Shown piece after piece: positions 54,132 through 62,866 of a stretch of 64,000 nucleotides of DNA (positions are counted from its first letter, which is position 1; each line of letters opens with the position of its first letter). A program made the translations under genes and the position numbers. The stretch is from Oceanispirochaeta sp963676905. Its GTDB lineage: Bacteria > Spirochaetota > Spirochaetia > DSM-2461. The stretch is from positions 2,418,001-2,482,000 of the forward strand of contig CAXXVE010000001.1 of NCBI GenBank assembly GCA_963676905.2. The letters run 5' to 3'. Below the pieces are notes generated by a model. That model had not been told where the DNA came from and searched no databases. It saw only the letters and a list, made by a program, of their open reading frames with translations.

Positions 54132-55079
54132 ATGAGTAAATCAGATAGTAAAGCAAATCCCTTAATTCTCCAGCGGGCTGATCCCTGGATTTTCAGACAC
54201 AGTGACGGATACTACTATTTTATAGCCTCGGTTCCCGAGTTCGACAGGATTGAACTGCGGTGTGCAGATACAATAGAGGCATTGAACAGCGCAGAGGCAA
54301 AAGTTCTCTGGAGGAAAAAAGAGTCCGGTCCCCTGAGTGCCAATATATGGGCCCCGGAAATTCACTTTCTTGAGGGTAAATGGTATATCTATTTTGCCGC
54401 AACATGGTCGGCTGAACCCATCGGTGGAATCTTTGATCACAGAATCTTTGTCCTTGAGAATGAATCCGCCAATCCCATGGAAGGGGAGTGGGTGGAGAAG
54501 GGCCAGCTGAAGACCCATGCAGAAACCTTCTGCCTTGATGCGACAACCCTTACCCATAAGGGAAAAACCTATCTCGTGTGGGCCCAAAAGGATATGGATA
54601 TAGAAGGGAACTCAAACCTCTACATCTGTCCCATGGCCAATCCCTGGACCCTGGAAGGGGAACCTGTGATGCTCACAAAACCTGAGCTTGACTGGGAGGT
54701 TATCGGTTTCAAGGTTAATGAAGGTCCCGCCTGTATCGTTCGGAACGGAAAGGTCATTATTGTATACTCTGCAAGTGCAACAGACTACAACTACTGCATG
54801 GGACTGATCTGGGCCGATACTGATGCCGATCTGATGAACCCCTCCAGCTGGACAAAGTCTGAAAAGCCCTGCCTTACGACCAATGCGGAAATCGGGGTTT
54901 TCGGCCCAGGCCACAACTCATTTACAACCGATAAAGACGGTACAGACATTCTGGTCTACCATGCCCGGCCCTACAGGGATGTGGATCTGGATAAGGCTCT
55001 GAGCGACCCCAACAGGCACTGCTATGTTGCTCCCTTTGACTGGGATGATCAGGGACTTCCTCTTTTCAGGCATAAATAA
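54132..55079 (+). CDS. Glycoside hydrolase family 43 enzyme
   Basis: The 315-residue five-bladed propeller enzyme probably removes arabinose or xylose from plant polysaccharide fragments. The family triad is visible: R-A-D-P-W-I-F with the general-base Asp near residue 17, L-D-A-T-T-L-T with the pKa-modulating Asp near residue 136, and K-V-N-E-G-P with the general acid Glu near residue 197. It has no signal peptide, so it acts on imported oligosaccharides. H-N-S-F-T closes the propeller. There is no transporter next to it. AGGAATTAA lies just upstream of the ATG. Confidence 0.87.
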   Translation: MSKSDSKANPLILQRADPWIFRHSDGYYYFIASVPEFDRIELRCADTIEALNSAEAKVLWRKKESGPLSANIWAPEIHFLEGKWYIYFAATWSAEPIGGIFDHRIFVLENESANPMEGEWVEKGQLKTHAETFCLDATTLTHKGKTYLVWAQKDMDIEGNSNLYICPMANPWTLEGEPVMLTKPELDWEVIGFKVNEGPACIVRNGKVIIVYSASATDYNYCMGLIWADTDADLMNPSSWTKSEKPCLTTNAEIGVFGPGHNSFTTDKDGTDILVYHARPYRDVDLDKALSDPNRHCYVAPFDWDDQGLPLFRHK

Positions 55080-55223
55080 GCCCTTTCAGCCCGCAGTTTG
55101 CAGATCAGCCTTTTCAGGTTATGATTCAATATGAAACAGGGCAGGGGAGCCTTCGTATTTGACAAGAGCTTCTCTCCGGCTGATTTTTGAAGTTACAAGT
55201 ATAAATGCAGGAGATAACAGAAA

Positions 55224-55589
55224 ATGAATTTTTGCTGGTCTACGATCATTGTAAGCAGTATGGAGAAGTCTCTGGAGTTCTATTCTGAGGTTCTGGGTCT
55301 TACAATTAATAGCCGCCGCAGTGTCGGTGATGTTGAAATCGCTTTTCTGGGGAGCGGGGAAACCAAGATAGAACTTATGGTCCGGGGTGATGTGGCAGAG
55401 CCCGCCTACGGGAGGGGAATCTCACTTGGGTTCCGTGTTGATTCTCTGGATATGACTGTAAAAATGCTGGAGAAGAAACAAATCCCTGTAGCTGAAGGCC
55501 CCTTTCAACCGGCCCCGGGTATCAGATTCCTCTTTATCCACGATCCTGACGGCCTTCGAATCCAGCTTGTGGAAGAGACCAGACAGTAA
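55224..55589 (+). CDS. VOC-family (glyoxalase/bleomycin-resistance fold) protein
   Basis: The 121-residue protein has the two beta-alpha-beta modules of vicinal oxygen chelate enzymes: S-M-E-K-S-L-E-F-Y-S-E-V-L-G-L near the start, K-I-E-L-M-V-R with a Glu metal ligand, and F-I-H-D-P-D-G-L-R-I-Q-L-V-E at the end. The first-module His is missing, so it need not be a real glyoxalase I. Its substrate is not predictable. AGGAGA lies 8-13 bases before the ATG. A bidirectional terminator follows. Confidence 0.8.
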   Translation: MNFCWSTIIVSSMEKSLEFYSEVLGLTINSRRSVGDVEIAFLGSGETKIELMVRGDVAEPAYGRGISLGFRVDSLDMTVKMLEKKQIPVAEGPFQPAPGIRFLFIHDPDGLRIQLVEETRQ

Positions 55590-55621
55590 TTGTTTACCCC
55601 TCTACCCCGAGGGGGATATCA

Positions 55622-55654
55622 AAAAAAAGAGAGCCTCAAGAGCTCTCTTTTTTT
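55622..55654. terminator. Bidirectional terminator
   Basis: AAAAAAAGAGAGC (55622-55634) and GCTCTCTTTTTTT (55642-55654) form a perfect stem with an A/T run on each side. It separates the rightward VOC gene from the leftward Omp85-like gene. Confidence 0.92.
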
Positions 55655-55673
55655 ATATATAACGATCCCCGGT

Positions 55674-56888
55674 TTAGAAGGATTCGTTCACATTGATATA
55701 CAGGGCTCCGGAACCGTCCATTCTGACGGCGTAGTCGATATTCAGGTTGGCTCTGGACTCTTTCTCGAGCATGATTCTGATACCTCCTCCGAAGGCGGGT
55801 TCAAGGTAGTCAAAGAGATCCACATTGTTGTATTTATCGGCCACAGTTGTCACGTTGGCAAAGAGGACTCCTCCCAGAAAGTCGGGGTTCTTCTTAACCC
55901 AGGGAAAGGGGATGGGGAAGCGGTACTCAACCTCGGCGTAGTAGATGTGTTCTCCCCGGAATCGGCCCTGTGCAAAACCCCGGCCGGAGCGTCCCATCTG
56001 GTCCCAGCCGAGAGAGGGCATGGCCATGTAGGGGAGGGTTCCTGTGGTTGTAAAGTGTCCGTAGGTCCATAAGCCAAGCAAATGTCTGGGATTGCTCTTC
56101 TGGAGTCTGACGTAGTCCCTGTACTCAAGCCACAGGGTGCTGGCGCTCTGGTCGTTTCCAAGCCATTCGGGCATGTACTTGTAGCTTGCTGTGGCATAGC
56201 GGCCGTGGTAGGGGTTGGCCACATTGTCTCTTGTGTCGTAGGTCAGGTTGGCGGAGACTCCGGAGATTGTATATCCGTTGGGATCAAACCCGTTTCGGAT
56301 GCTGTAGTCGTGATGATAGGAGTATTCATCACTTTCATACTGATGGTCTTTGATATTGGAGTACACATCCAGGTGATACCCCAGTCCAGCATAGAGTCCG
56401 GGGACGATCCTGCGTGATGCTGTTTCATGGAAACGGATCAGATCGAAGTCCATATCCTGTCCCTCTGTTTCAAGAGCGCTGTCCCAATCTGTCTGGGGAC
56501 CTGTTCCCAGTCCGAAGGTCTCCTGGGAGGAGAAGAACAGACGCCAGTCTCCCACCAGGTTCCAGTCGTTTCGGGAGGTGAATACATTGGATTTCAGGGT
56601 AAAGAGAAGCTGGTTTTTGGTTGAGTAGGACGCTGTGGTTACGGCGCTGGACATATTTGTATTGGAGGGGTCTCCCAGGTAGATTCCTGTTGAGAGGCCG
56701 ACTCCGCCGATAAAACCTGTTGCCGGGGAGCTTGCAATAAAGGGCAGGATTGCAGGATACACCTTGAAGGCTTCAGTCCCGCTGTTCTCTGCTGTGCTAT
56801 TTTCATTCTCCCCTGCTTCTGCTGCTTCCGCGGCATAGAGGGTGAATGAAAACAGTGCCAATATAAGTAATAAAACTGTTTTTTTCAT
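55674..56888 (-). CDS. BamA/TamA-family outer-membrane beta-barrel protein
   Basis: The 404-residue protein has a signal peptide (MKKTVLLLILALFSFTLYA), a short acidic linker and then alternating beta strands to a C-terminal Phe, typical of an outer-membrane barrel. The surface-antigen pattern is visible in G-R-G-F-A-Q-G-R-F-R-G and A-E-V-E-Y-R-F-P-I and in T-Y-D-T-R-D-N-V-A-N-P. No POTRA domains are present, so it is a short barrel-only Omp85 relative and not BamA itself. Its presence supports a diderm cell envelope. The role is unknown. Confidence 0.8.
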   Translation of the reverse strand: MKKTVLLLILALFSFTLYAAEAAEAGENENSTAENSGTEAFKVYPAILPFIASSPATGFIGGVGLSTGIYLGDPSNTNMSSAVTTASYSTKNQLLFTLKSNVFTSRNDWNLVGDWRLFFSSQETFGLGTGPQTDWDSALETEGQDMDFDLIRFHETASRRIVPGLYAGLGYHLDVYSNIKDHQYESDEYSYHHDYSIRNGFDPNGYTISGVSANLTYDTRDNVANPYHGRYATASYKYMPEWLGNDQSASTLWLEYRDYVRLQKSNPRHLLGLWTYGHFTTTGTLPYMAMPSLGWDQMGRSGRGFAQGRFRGEHIYYAEVEYRFPIPFPWVKKNPDFLGGVLFANVTTVADKYNNVDLFDYLEPAFGGGIRIMLEKESRANLNIDYAVRMDGSGALYINVNESF

Positions 56889-57187
56889 ATTAAGTCCTTA
56901 TTATTCCCCTCCGGAATGGAAGAGATGAATATCTAGCCAGCACCATATCACCTCTGTTGAGCAGAGAAAATCATTAAATTTCTTTACTATTGTGAAGCGT
57001 CACGCTGCATGACGGGAAGAGAGATTCTCCCCTTTACATCTGTGGGATATTAGTTTGCTTTTTACTGTTTTATGAGAGCTGCTTATGGCTTTTATATGAA
57101 GATTTTTGTAGATGGACAGGTGAATAGTGAAAAGGCCGGGAGGAGTCAGGAGTACAGGCTGTGCACTGCAGGTACTCCCGACTCGTC
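56889..57187. other. Intergenic region of about 300 bases with one hairpin
   Basis: No supported gene lies here. The left part is AT-rich and should hold the promoter of the leftward barrel gene. Near the right edge AGTCAGGAGTAC (57144-57155) pairs with GTACTCCCGACT (57172-57183, one mismatch). On the minus strand this hairpin follows the reductase stop codon and may act as a weak terminator. Confidence 0.5.
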
Positions 57188-58201
57188 TCAGTTCCCCGCC
57201 AGGGTACAGATGGTCTTCCAGACCTCATCATTTACAGGGATGCCTTTTTCCATGTTCTCCTTCCGTGTGAGAGCTGTCCGCTCTCCGGGGTAGTAGACTC
57301 TGCCTCCCTCTCTGTCGGGTATACTGTTGTGGAGCTGTTCAATCGTTTCAGACACAGCTTGAACCATCATACTGCTGTTGCCCAGTTTCTCAGGATCGAA
57401 GGCCATATAAATCTGGGAGCATCCCCCGCAGTTGCCTGCCTTCTTTCTGTCAATTCCAGCCGTGGTGAGACCGCCAGAGAGGAGAGCAGCTACAAGGTCA
57501 AGCAGCACAGCGAAGCCCGAACCCTTCCAGTATCCCATGGGAAGAAGCCGGCGGCTCTCTTCGATAGGGCCCGGATCATCTGTCAGATTACCCTCTTTAT
57601 CAAATCCGCCGGGGAAGGGGAGTTTGTCTCCCGCCTGGCGTGTCACTTCGAGTTTTCCGTAGGAGTACTGGCTCATGGCCATATCAAGAACAACAGGTGC
57701 AACGCCGTTGGGAACCGCCATAATCAGAGGATTGTTTCCAACTCCTCCCTGCAGGGCTCCCCAGGCAGGCATACAGGTTTCTGTGTTGGTCCAGCAGATT
57801 CCTATATATCCTTTTGATGCGGCAAGGTGTCCATAGCTGCCGCCCCTCATCCAGTGAGTTGTATTTTTAAGGGCGACCAGGCCCATTCCCTGTTCAGACG
57901 CAATCTTCATGGCCCTTTCCATACAGAACAGGGCATTCAATACACCCGGCCCCATGCGCCCGTCATAGTTTTCTATGAGCCCTGTCCGCCCTTCAAGGAC
58001 CGGTTCGGCATCGGGATCTATCAGCTTGTCATTCAGATGGCGGACAAAGTTGGCCACCCTGTTGGAACCGTGGGAGTAGACACCGTCCCTGGATGATTCA
58101 GTGTGAATCCGGGCGCATGTTTCAGCCTTCTCTCCGCTCAGCCCTGCTTTAATAAAGGCCTTTTTTATCATTTTCTGCATTTCGTCAAATTTGACTCTCA
58201 T
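57188..58201 (-). CDS. dlgD: 2,3-diketo-L-gulonate reductase (YiaK/DlgD-type Ldh-fold)
   Basis: The 337-residue enzyme belongs to the malate/L-lactate dehydrogenase type 2 fold, NAD(P)H-dependent and unrelated to Rossmann enzymes. It closely follows E. coli YiaK: S-G/D-G-V-Y-S-H-G-x-N-R, G-L-V-A-L-x-N-x-x-H-W-M-R-G-G-S-Y-G, K-G-Y-I-G-I-C-W-T-N, G-G-F-D-x-E-G-N-L-T and L-P-M-G-Y-W-K-G-S-G. YiaK reduces 2,3-diketo-L-gulonate in L-ascorbate/L-xylulose catabolism. None of the other yia/ula genes is nearby, so the physiological substrate here is inferred. Confidence 0.85.
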   Translation of the reverse strand: MRVKFDEMQKMIKKAFIKAGLSGEKAETCARIHTESSRDGVYSHGSNRVANFVRHLNDKLIDPDAEPVLEGRTGLIENYDGRMGPGVLNALFCMERAMKIASEQGMGLVALKNTTHWMRGGSYGHLAASKGYIGICWTNTETCMPAWGALQGGVGNNPLIMAVPNGVAPVVLDMAMSQYSYGKLEVTRQAGDKLPFPGGFDKEGNLTDDPGPIEESRRLLPMGYWKGSGFAVLLDLVAALLSGGLTTAGIDRKKAGNCGGCSQIYMAFDPEKLGNSSMMVQAVSETIEQLHNSIPDREGGRVYYPGERTALTRKENMEKGIPVNDEVWKTICTLAGN

Positions 58202-58229
58202 TTGTCCTCCGGTATTTTATTAAATTGTT

Positions 58230-59822
58230 TTATTCACTGTCCCCGGAGCCTTTGACACCAGTGGGGGGACAGGTTGAGAATTTTCCTTGCCTGTCGATGC
58301 AGCTGCACCGGTTTCTTCCCATTGCCTTGGAGTGGTACATCGCCTTGTCGGCCAGTTTCAGTCCCTCCTCAAGGGTGCCGGCAGAGTGGCCGAGTTCCGA
58401 AACACCGACGCTTACAGTAATCGAGAGGGAACCTGACGGGGCCTCTATAACACTTTTTTCGATTGACTCTCTGAGCCGCTCGGCGGCTTCAGTGGCCTCG
58501 GACAGAGCTGTTTCAGGAAGAAGGACTACAAACTCTTCTCCTCCCCAGCGGGCAAATATGTCTACCTCTCTCAGCCCCCTGCGGCAGATCCGGACCATCT
58601 CTTTCATCGCAATATCGCCGGTGTCGTGTCCGAAATTGTCATTGACCTTTTTGAAATGATCAATATCAATCATAACGATACTCAGAGGATTGTTATACCT
58701 TATACCGCGGTGAAGTTCCAGCTCCGCAAGCCGGCTGAACTCTCTGCGGTTATACAGCCCTGTAAGAGAGTCGGTGGTGGCATAGTATTCAAGCTTATCC
58801 TCCAGCTGTTTCTGCCTTGTCACATCTCTGAAGGAGAGGATCTTTCCGGCGGAGTCCCCCTTTTTTGTCCTGATGGGGGAAATTCGCACATCATAATAAA
58901 AATCATCTTCCCCCTTCTTCAGGTGCAGGGGAATCTTGCTCTTCATATCAAGAAGTTTTCCTGCAACTTCCACTTCAAAGAGTTCGGAGAAGTGTTCCCC
59001 GATGATGTCCAGGGAGAGGACCTCCAGAATACCCCGGGCTGCCGGATTGAAATCGGTAATCCTCTCTTTTGCGTCAAGGACAACGATCCCGTCGCTCATA
59101 TTCATAAAGGCCTGACCCCGGGCAATCGGTTGAAGATCGAAAAGGTGGTTTTTGTAAAATGCCCATATAAAACAGATTACCGTTACTGTATAGGCAAGGG
59201 TGGTGGCGTCAAAATCTTTAAGGGAAAATGTACCGCTGATATGAAGGATGTTGAAGACCCATGGAACAAGAAGTCCAATCAGAATGGCAATATACTGATT
59301 CCTGTAGAAGGCGGTTGTCGTCTTCAGAGCCATAATGACCATAATCAATCCTGCCAGCATCAGCAGGTAGGCGTATATTGACCAGAGAACAAAGAGGGGG
59401 CCGTACTCTATGCTGAGAATATCAATTGTGGCCGTTTGAACCATGTTGGCTGACTTGTAGAAAAGCCTGTGCCGGGGATTGCTCCAAACCGCCAGAACTG
59501 TAAGGAGCGGCACAATACTCAGCCACAGATACCTTCTGCGATTGAATCTTTCAGAGATGCCAAGATACTCAAAAACAAAAATCAGAAAAAAGGTGGGAAC
59601 CTGTACAATAAACAGATACTGCAGATAGCAGAGTACAAGTCTGGTTTCCATGGAATAGCCCATCCATATGATTCCCTCCAGAAGGGCCCATGCCGCGTTG
59701 CAGGATACTATGAAAAAGAGGGACAGGGCTCCACGGGAAACCCTGCGCTTCAGTATGTAGACAGCAAGGGTGGCGTTGAGAGCAAAAGTAAAAAAAAAGG
59801 GAAACCAGTATTTTATATACAT
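58230..59822 (-). CDS. Membrane diguanylate cyclase with 7TM, PAS and GGDEF domains
   Basis: The 530-residue protein makes cyclic di-GMP. Seven hydrophobic helices (residues 5-225) resemble the HisKA_7TM sensor domain. A PAS domain follows (V-V-L-D-A-K-E-R-I-T-D-F-N-P-A-A), ending in S-F-R-D-V-T. The GGDEF domain has D-S-L-T-G-L-Y-N-R-R, I-D-I-D-H-F-K and R-W-G-G-E-E-F with GGEEF at residues 427-431. The inhibitory R-x-x-D site (R-E-V-D) lies five residues before the GGEEF, so product feedback is likely. It opposes the HD-GYP enzyme at 6162. Confidence 0.92.
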   Translation of the reverse strand: MYIKYWFPFFFTFALNATLAVYILKRRVSRGALSLFFIVSCNAAWALLEGIIWMGYSMETRLVLCYLQYLFIVQVPTFFLIFVFEYLGISERFNRRRYLWLSIVPLLTVLAVWSNPRHRLFYKSANMVQTATIDILSIEYGPLFVLWSIYAYLLMLAGLIMVIMALKTTTAFYRNQYIAILIGLLVPWVFNILHISGTFSLKDFDATTLAYTVTVICFIWAFYKNHLFDLQPIARGQAFMNMSDGIVVLDAKERITDFNPAARGILEVLSLDIIGEHFSELFEVEVAGKLLDMKSKIPLHLKKGEDDFYYDVRISPIRTKKGDSAGKILSFRDVTRQKQLEDKLEYYATTDSLTGLYNRREFSRLAELELHRGIRYNNPLSIVMIDIDHFKKVNDNFGHDTGDIAMKEMVRICRRGLREVDIFARWGGEEFVVLLPETALSEATEAAERLRESIEKSVIEAPSGSLSITVSVGVSELGHSAGTLEEGLKLADKAMYHSKAMGRNRCSCIDRQGKFSTCPPTGVKGSGDSE

Positions 59823-59954
59823 TCTGAACCTATTTTAACGGAGAGAGACTCAGTCAGTCATCTTAAAAAGGATGTATTTCTTCATTTTTCGCGGAGTTGA
59901 TCAATAATTAACACACCTTTGCAAATGGAGGGGTTTAAGGTTTAGAATGACAGC

Positions 59955-60794
59955 ATGAAAAAGATCTTATATTTCACTGTTGGTTTATTTACAGTTCTTC
60001 TGCTGGGTTCATGTGAATCCGCACAGTCTTTCAATCTCTTTTCTCTGGCAGAGGATTCTGCATTCGGTGCACAGATGCATGAGGAAATCCTTGCGAATCC
60101 TGCAGAGTATCCCATCCTTGATCCTGCGGCCAGTCCTGAAAATGAAGCGGTTTACGACTATGTCGAAGGAATCATGACGAGGATTCTTCAGTCAGATGAG
60201 GTTGAAAACAGGGATACCTTTGAATGGCATCTGACCATCATTGATGCGGATGTGCTCAATGCCTTTGCCGCTCCGGGAGGGTACCTCTACTTTTATACGG
60301 GATTCCTGAAGTTTGCCGAAAGCGAGGCCGAGCTTGCGGGAGTTATGGCCCATGAAATTGCCCACTCAGACAGGCGCCATTCGACTCAGAAACTGACAAA
60401 GGTCTACGGCATACAGGTCCTTTTGAGTCTGCTTGTGGATGAGAACTCCTCAACCATGTCCCAGATCCTTGCCCAGATGGCCGCAGGGGGGAGTGATCTT
60501 GCCTTTACCCGGGAGAACGAGTACGAAGCGGACGAGTATGCCATGCGCTACATGCACAGCATTTCAGGAAGCTCCGGCAGAAACTATAATCTCCTCTCCA
60601 TGCAGGACTTTTTCAACCGTATGGAGGACGATATGGGGGTGGACGGTTCAGGGGACAGCCTCTCTGTGTTCCTGAGAACCCATCCCTATAATGATGACAG
60701 GGAAGCGGCAATGACAGGCCTCTGGGAGAGCTTTGGAAGCCCCTCAGGGGAACGGTATATAGATAATCACAGACAGATGAAAGAGCTGCTCTAG
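59955..60794 (+). CDS. M48-family metalloprotease lipoprotein
   Basis: The 279-residue protein has a signal with lipobox (L-L-G-S-C, Cys about 22) and a peptidase domain with H-E-I-A-H at residues 133-137. The third zinc ligand is in N-E-Y-E-A-D-E-Y-A, followed by R-T-H-P-Y-N-D-D-R near the end. This is the layout of periplasmic Oma1/LoiP/BepA-like proteases that degrade misfolded envelope proteins. It lacks the TPR part of BepA. A stem-loop follows its stop. Confidence 0.9.
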   Translation: MKKILYFTVGLFTVLLLGSCESAQSFNLFSLAEDSAFGAQMHEEILANPAEYPILDPAASPENEAVYDYVEGIMTRILQSDEVENRDTFEWHLTIIDADVLNAFAAPGGYLYFYTGFLKFAESEAELAGVMAHEIAHSDRRHSTQKLTKVYGIQVLLSLLVDENSSTMSQILAQMAAGGSDLAFTRENEYEADEYAMRYMHSISGSSGRNYNLLSMQDFFNRMEDDMGVDGSGDSLSVFLRTHPYNDDREAAMTGLWESFGSPSGERYIDNHRQMKELL

Positions 60795-60800
60795 TCACTG

Positions 60801-60827
60801 CGGGCGGTTTCTTCCTGAAACTGCCTG
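60801..60827 (+). terminator. Stem-loop after the M48 gene, weak terminator
   Basis: GGCGGTTTC (60803-60811) pairs with GAAACTGCC (60817-60825, one G-U pair), extended by two pairs. No T run follows, so it may stabilise mRNA or end transcription inefficiently. Confidence 0.4.
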
Positions 60828-60895
60828 CGAATTCCTTTGACGAAGAATTAAGAAAGGTATATATTCAAATAATACTATGTATGTGAGGTGAAAAT

Positions 60896-61294
60896 TTGAA
60901 TATATTATCCGCTCTTCTTATCATGGCCGTTGTGTTCTTCGGTTTTCAGTACTTTATGATCCTGAAGACGAAATTCAAAAAGGGCAAGCCCGCCCCCGAT
61001 CTCAATGGTAAGTACGGCAAGGCCGTAAAAAGCAGTAAAACATCCCTGTTTTACTTCTACAGCCCCTCATGCGGAGCCTGCAGAAGCATGACCCCTCTTG
61101 TCGAAGGCTATACTAAGAATAATCCCCGCTGTTTCAAGGTGGATATTTCCAAAGATATGAATACAGCCCGTGCCTTCGGTGTAATGGGAACTCCCTCTAC
61201 CGTGCTTGTTGAAAACGGTATAATTAAAGACTTTATTGTGGGTGCCAAACCGGCAGGTGAGTTCACTCAGCTTCTTGAAATGACAAAGTCCTGA
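60896..61294 (+). CDS. Membrane-anchored thioredoxin-like protein
   Basis: The 132-residue protein has one N-terminal membrane helix (about residues 2-20) and a thioredoxin domain outside it with F-Y-S-P-S-C-G-A-C-R-S-M, active Cys59 and Cys62. The cis-proline loop is visible in M-G-T-P-S-T-V. It probably keeps envelope thiols or cytochrome-type substrates reduced or oxidised. The start is TTG 60896 with GAGGTG about 7 bases upstream. Confidence 0.85.
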   Translation: MNILSALLIMAVVFFGFQYFMILKTKFKKGKPAPDLNGKYGKAVKSSKTSLFYFYSPSCGACRSMTPLVEGYTKNNPRCFKVDISKDMNTARAFGVMGTPSTVLVENGIIKDFIVGAKPAGEFTQLLEMTKS

Positions 61295-61367
61295 TTGACT
61301 TTTTTTCCTTCTGCCCTGAACCTTGAATAATGCAGACAAGATCCGCAGGGACAGAAGGAGATCAAAG

Positions 61368-62156
61368 TTGAATAGCACTCTTCAAATTATAAATCAGAGG
61401 AAATCCCTCCGTAGTTATTCTGACAGGGCGGTGGACAGAGATACAAAAGACTGTATCCTGGATGCCGCACTCAGAGCCCCCACAGCGGGGAATATGATGC
61501 TCTATTCAATGCTTGAAATAGACGATCAGTCACTGAAAGAGAAACTTATTGAGAGCTGTGACAATCAGCCCTTTATAGGCAAAGCCCCTTTTGCAGTTAT
61601 CTTTCTTGCCGACTATCAGAGAACTTGGGACTATTTCCTTTCAAGCAATATAGAGGAGTACTGCAGGGAACAGGGCCGTGAGCTTCGCAGACCCGGAGAG
61701 GGGGACTTCCTTCTGGCATGCAACGATGCCCTTATCGCCGCTCAGACCTCGGTGATTGCTGCCGAATCCATGGGCCTGGGGTCCTGCTATATCGGCGATA
61801 TAATGGAAAACTACGAGTTTCACAGGGATCTGCTGGATCTGCCCGATTATGTCTTTCCCGTCACAATGGTCTGTTACGGATACCCGAAGCCGGAACACCT
61901 GGCCAGAAAGCCTGTTCCCCGGTTCAGCCGGGAGTTTATACATCATAAAGATTCCTACAGATCTCTTGGGCCTGACGATTTTGAAAGGATGTACTCACCC
62001 TGGCTCAAAGAGTGCGGACCTGCAGGTGGATACAGGAAGGGGGCAAGTAATTTCGGCCAGCATATGTATGCCCGTAAATTCGACAGCGATTTCAGCCGAG
62101 AGATGAGCCGCTCTGTCAGGGCCGCCCTGAAAATCTGGGAGAGCAGATGTGATTGA
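61368..62156 (+). CDS. Nitroreductase-family flavoprotein
   Basis: The 262-residue enzyme is an FMN-dependent NAD(P)H reductase. It shows the FMN-binding R-K-S-L-R-S-Y near the N-terminus, R-A-P-T-A-G-N, then A-A-Q-T-S-V-I-A-A-E-S-M-G-L-G-S-C-Y-I-G and V-C-Y-G-Y-P. The C-terminal ~60 residues, with a Lys/Arg- and Ser-rich tail, are an extension. The frame is open to TTG 61323, but TTG 61368 has AAGGAG seven bases upstream and fits the family start. It overlaps the following acetyltransferase gene by 8 bases. Confidence 0.82.
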   Translation: MNSTLQIINQRKSLRSYSDRAVDRDTKDCILDAALRAPTAGNMMLYSMLEIDDQSLKEKLIESCDNQPFIGKAPFAVIFLADYQRTWDYFLSSNIEEYCREQGRELRRPGEGDFLLACNDALIAAQTSVIAAESMGLGSCYIGDIMENYEFHRDLLDLPDYVFPVTMVCYGYPKPEHLARKPVPRFSREFIHHKDSYRSLGPDDFERMYSPWLKECGPAGGYRKGASNFGQHMYARKFDSDFSREMSRSVRAALKIWESRCD

Positions 62157-62688
62157 GACAAGCCGCCTGGAGCTCCTTCCTCCTTCTCCGGAACTGGCTC
62201 AGCCCGCCCTAGACTACTACCTCCGGAACAGAGAGTTTCTGAGGCCCTGGAGCCCCGCCTGGAAAGAGGGGTTTTTCACTCTTGAAAATATGCAGGACAT
62301 GATGTTTGGAGGAATGGACAGGATGAGACGGCAGGAGGAGATAAAATACTGGCTCCGCTGCCGGGGAGAGAGTGAAGTGATCGGTCAGTTCTGTTTCTCC
62401 CAGATCATCCGCGGCCCCTTTCAATCCTGTTTTCTCGGCTACAGCCTGGATGGGCAGAGGGTGAACCGCGGTTATATGACCGAGGCCCTTGAAAAGGGAG
62501 TCTCTCTCATCTTCGAAGAAGTTGGACTTCACCGTATCGAAGCCAATGTCATGCCCCGCAACAGCGCCTCTCTGAGGACAGCCGAAAAGCTCGGTTTCCG
62601 GGCTGAGGGAACGGCCCGGGACTACCTTAAAATCAACGGCCGCTGGGAGGATCACATTCATATGGTCCTGCTGAATCCGGACGTTTAG
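62149..62688 (+). CDS. GNAT acetyltransferase (RimJ/RimL-type)
   Basis: The 179-residue protein fits N-terminal protein or small-molecule acetyltransferases that use acetyl-CoA. It begins I-E-T-S-R-L-E-L-L and contains G-Q-F-C-F-S-Q and a G-Y-S-L-D-G-Q-R-V-N-R-G-Y-M-T-E-A strand/loop for acetyl-CoA. The RimJ-like H-R-I-E-A-N-V-M-P-R-N-S-A-S and E-K-L-G-F-R-A-E-G follow. The GTG start overlaps the nitroreductase stop, which shows coupling. A terminator follows. Confidence 0.85.
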   Translation: MIETSRLELLPPSPELAQPALDYYLRNREFLRPWSPAWKEGFFTLENMQDMMFGGMDRMRRQEEIKYWLRCRGESEVIGQFCFSQIIRGPFQSCFLGYSLDGQRVNRGYMTEALEKGVSLIFEEVGLHRIEANVMPRNSASLRTAEKLGFRAEGTARDYLKINGRWEDHIHMVLLNPDV

Positions 62689-62698
62689 CACTCTGTCA

Positions 62699-62732
62699 GG
62701 CTGCCTCAAATGCTACGGGGCAGCTATTTTTT
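62699..62732 (+). terminator. Terminator after the GNAT gene
   Basis: GGCTGCC (62699-62705) pairs with GGCAGCT (62719-62725, one G-U pair) and is followed by a six-T run at 62727-62732. Confidence 0.8.
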
Positions 62733-62797
62733 ACCTCTTATATGCCTTAAAAAGCCTTTCAGCCCCTTTATTTTATCAAAAACAGCAGAATTCACAC

Positions 62798-62852
62798 TTT
62801 ACAAACCCGTATGAGAGTCCTATTCTTATATTGTACTATAACTATAGTACAA
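62798..62852 (+). promoter_or_regulatory. Promoter and GntR operator of the last operon
   Basis: TTTACA (62798-62803) and TATTCT (62821-62826) are 17 bases apart. Just downstream is a perfect palindrome with arms TTGTACTATA (62831-62840) and TATAGTACAA (62843-62852) around AC, covering the likely start site. Its GTACTATA-type half-sites are typical of YtrA-type GntR regulators, so the regulator encoded 15 bases later probably represses itself. Confidence 0.75.
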
Positions 62853-62866
62853 TGGAGCAATGAAAG

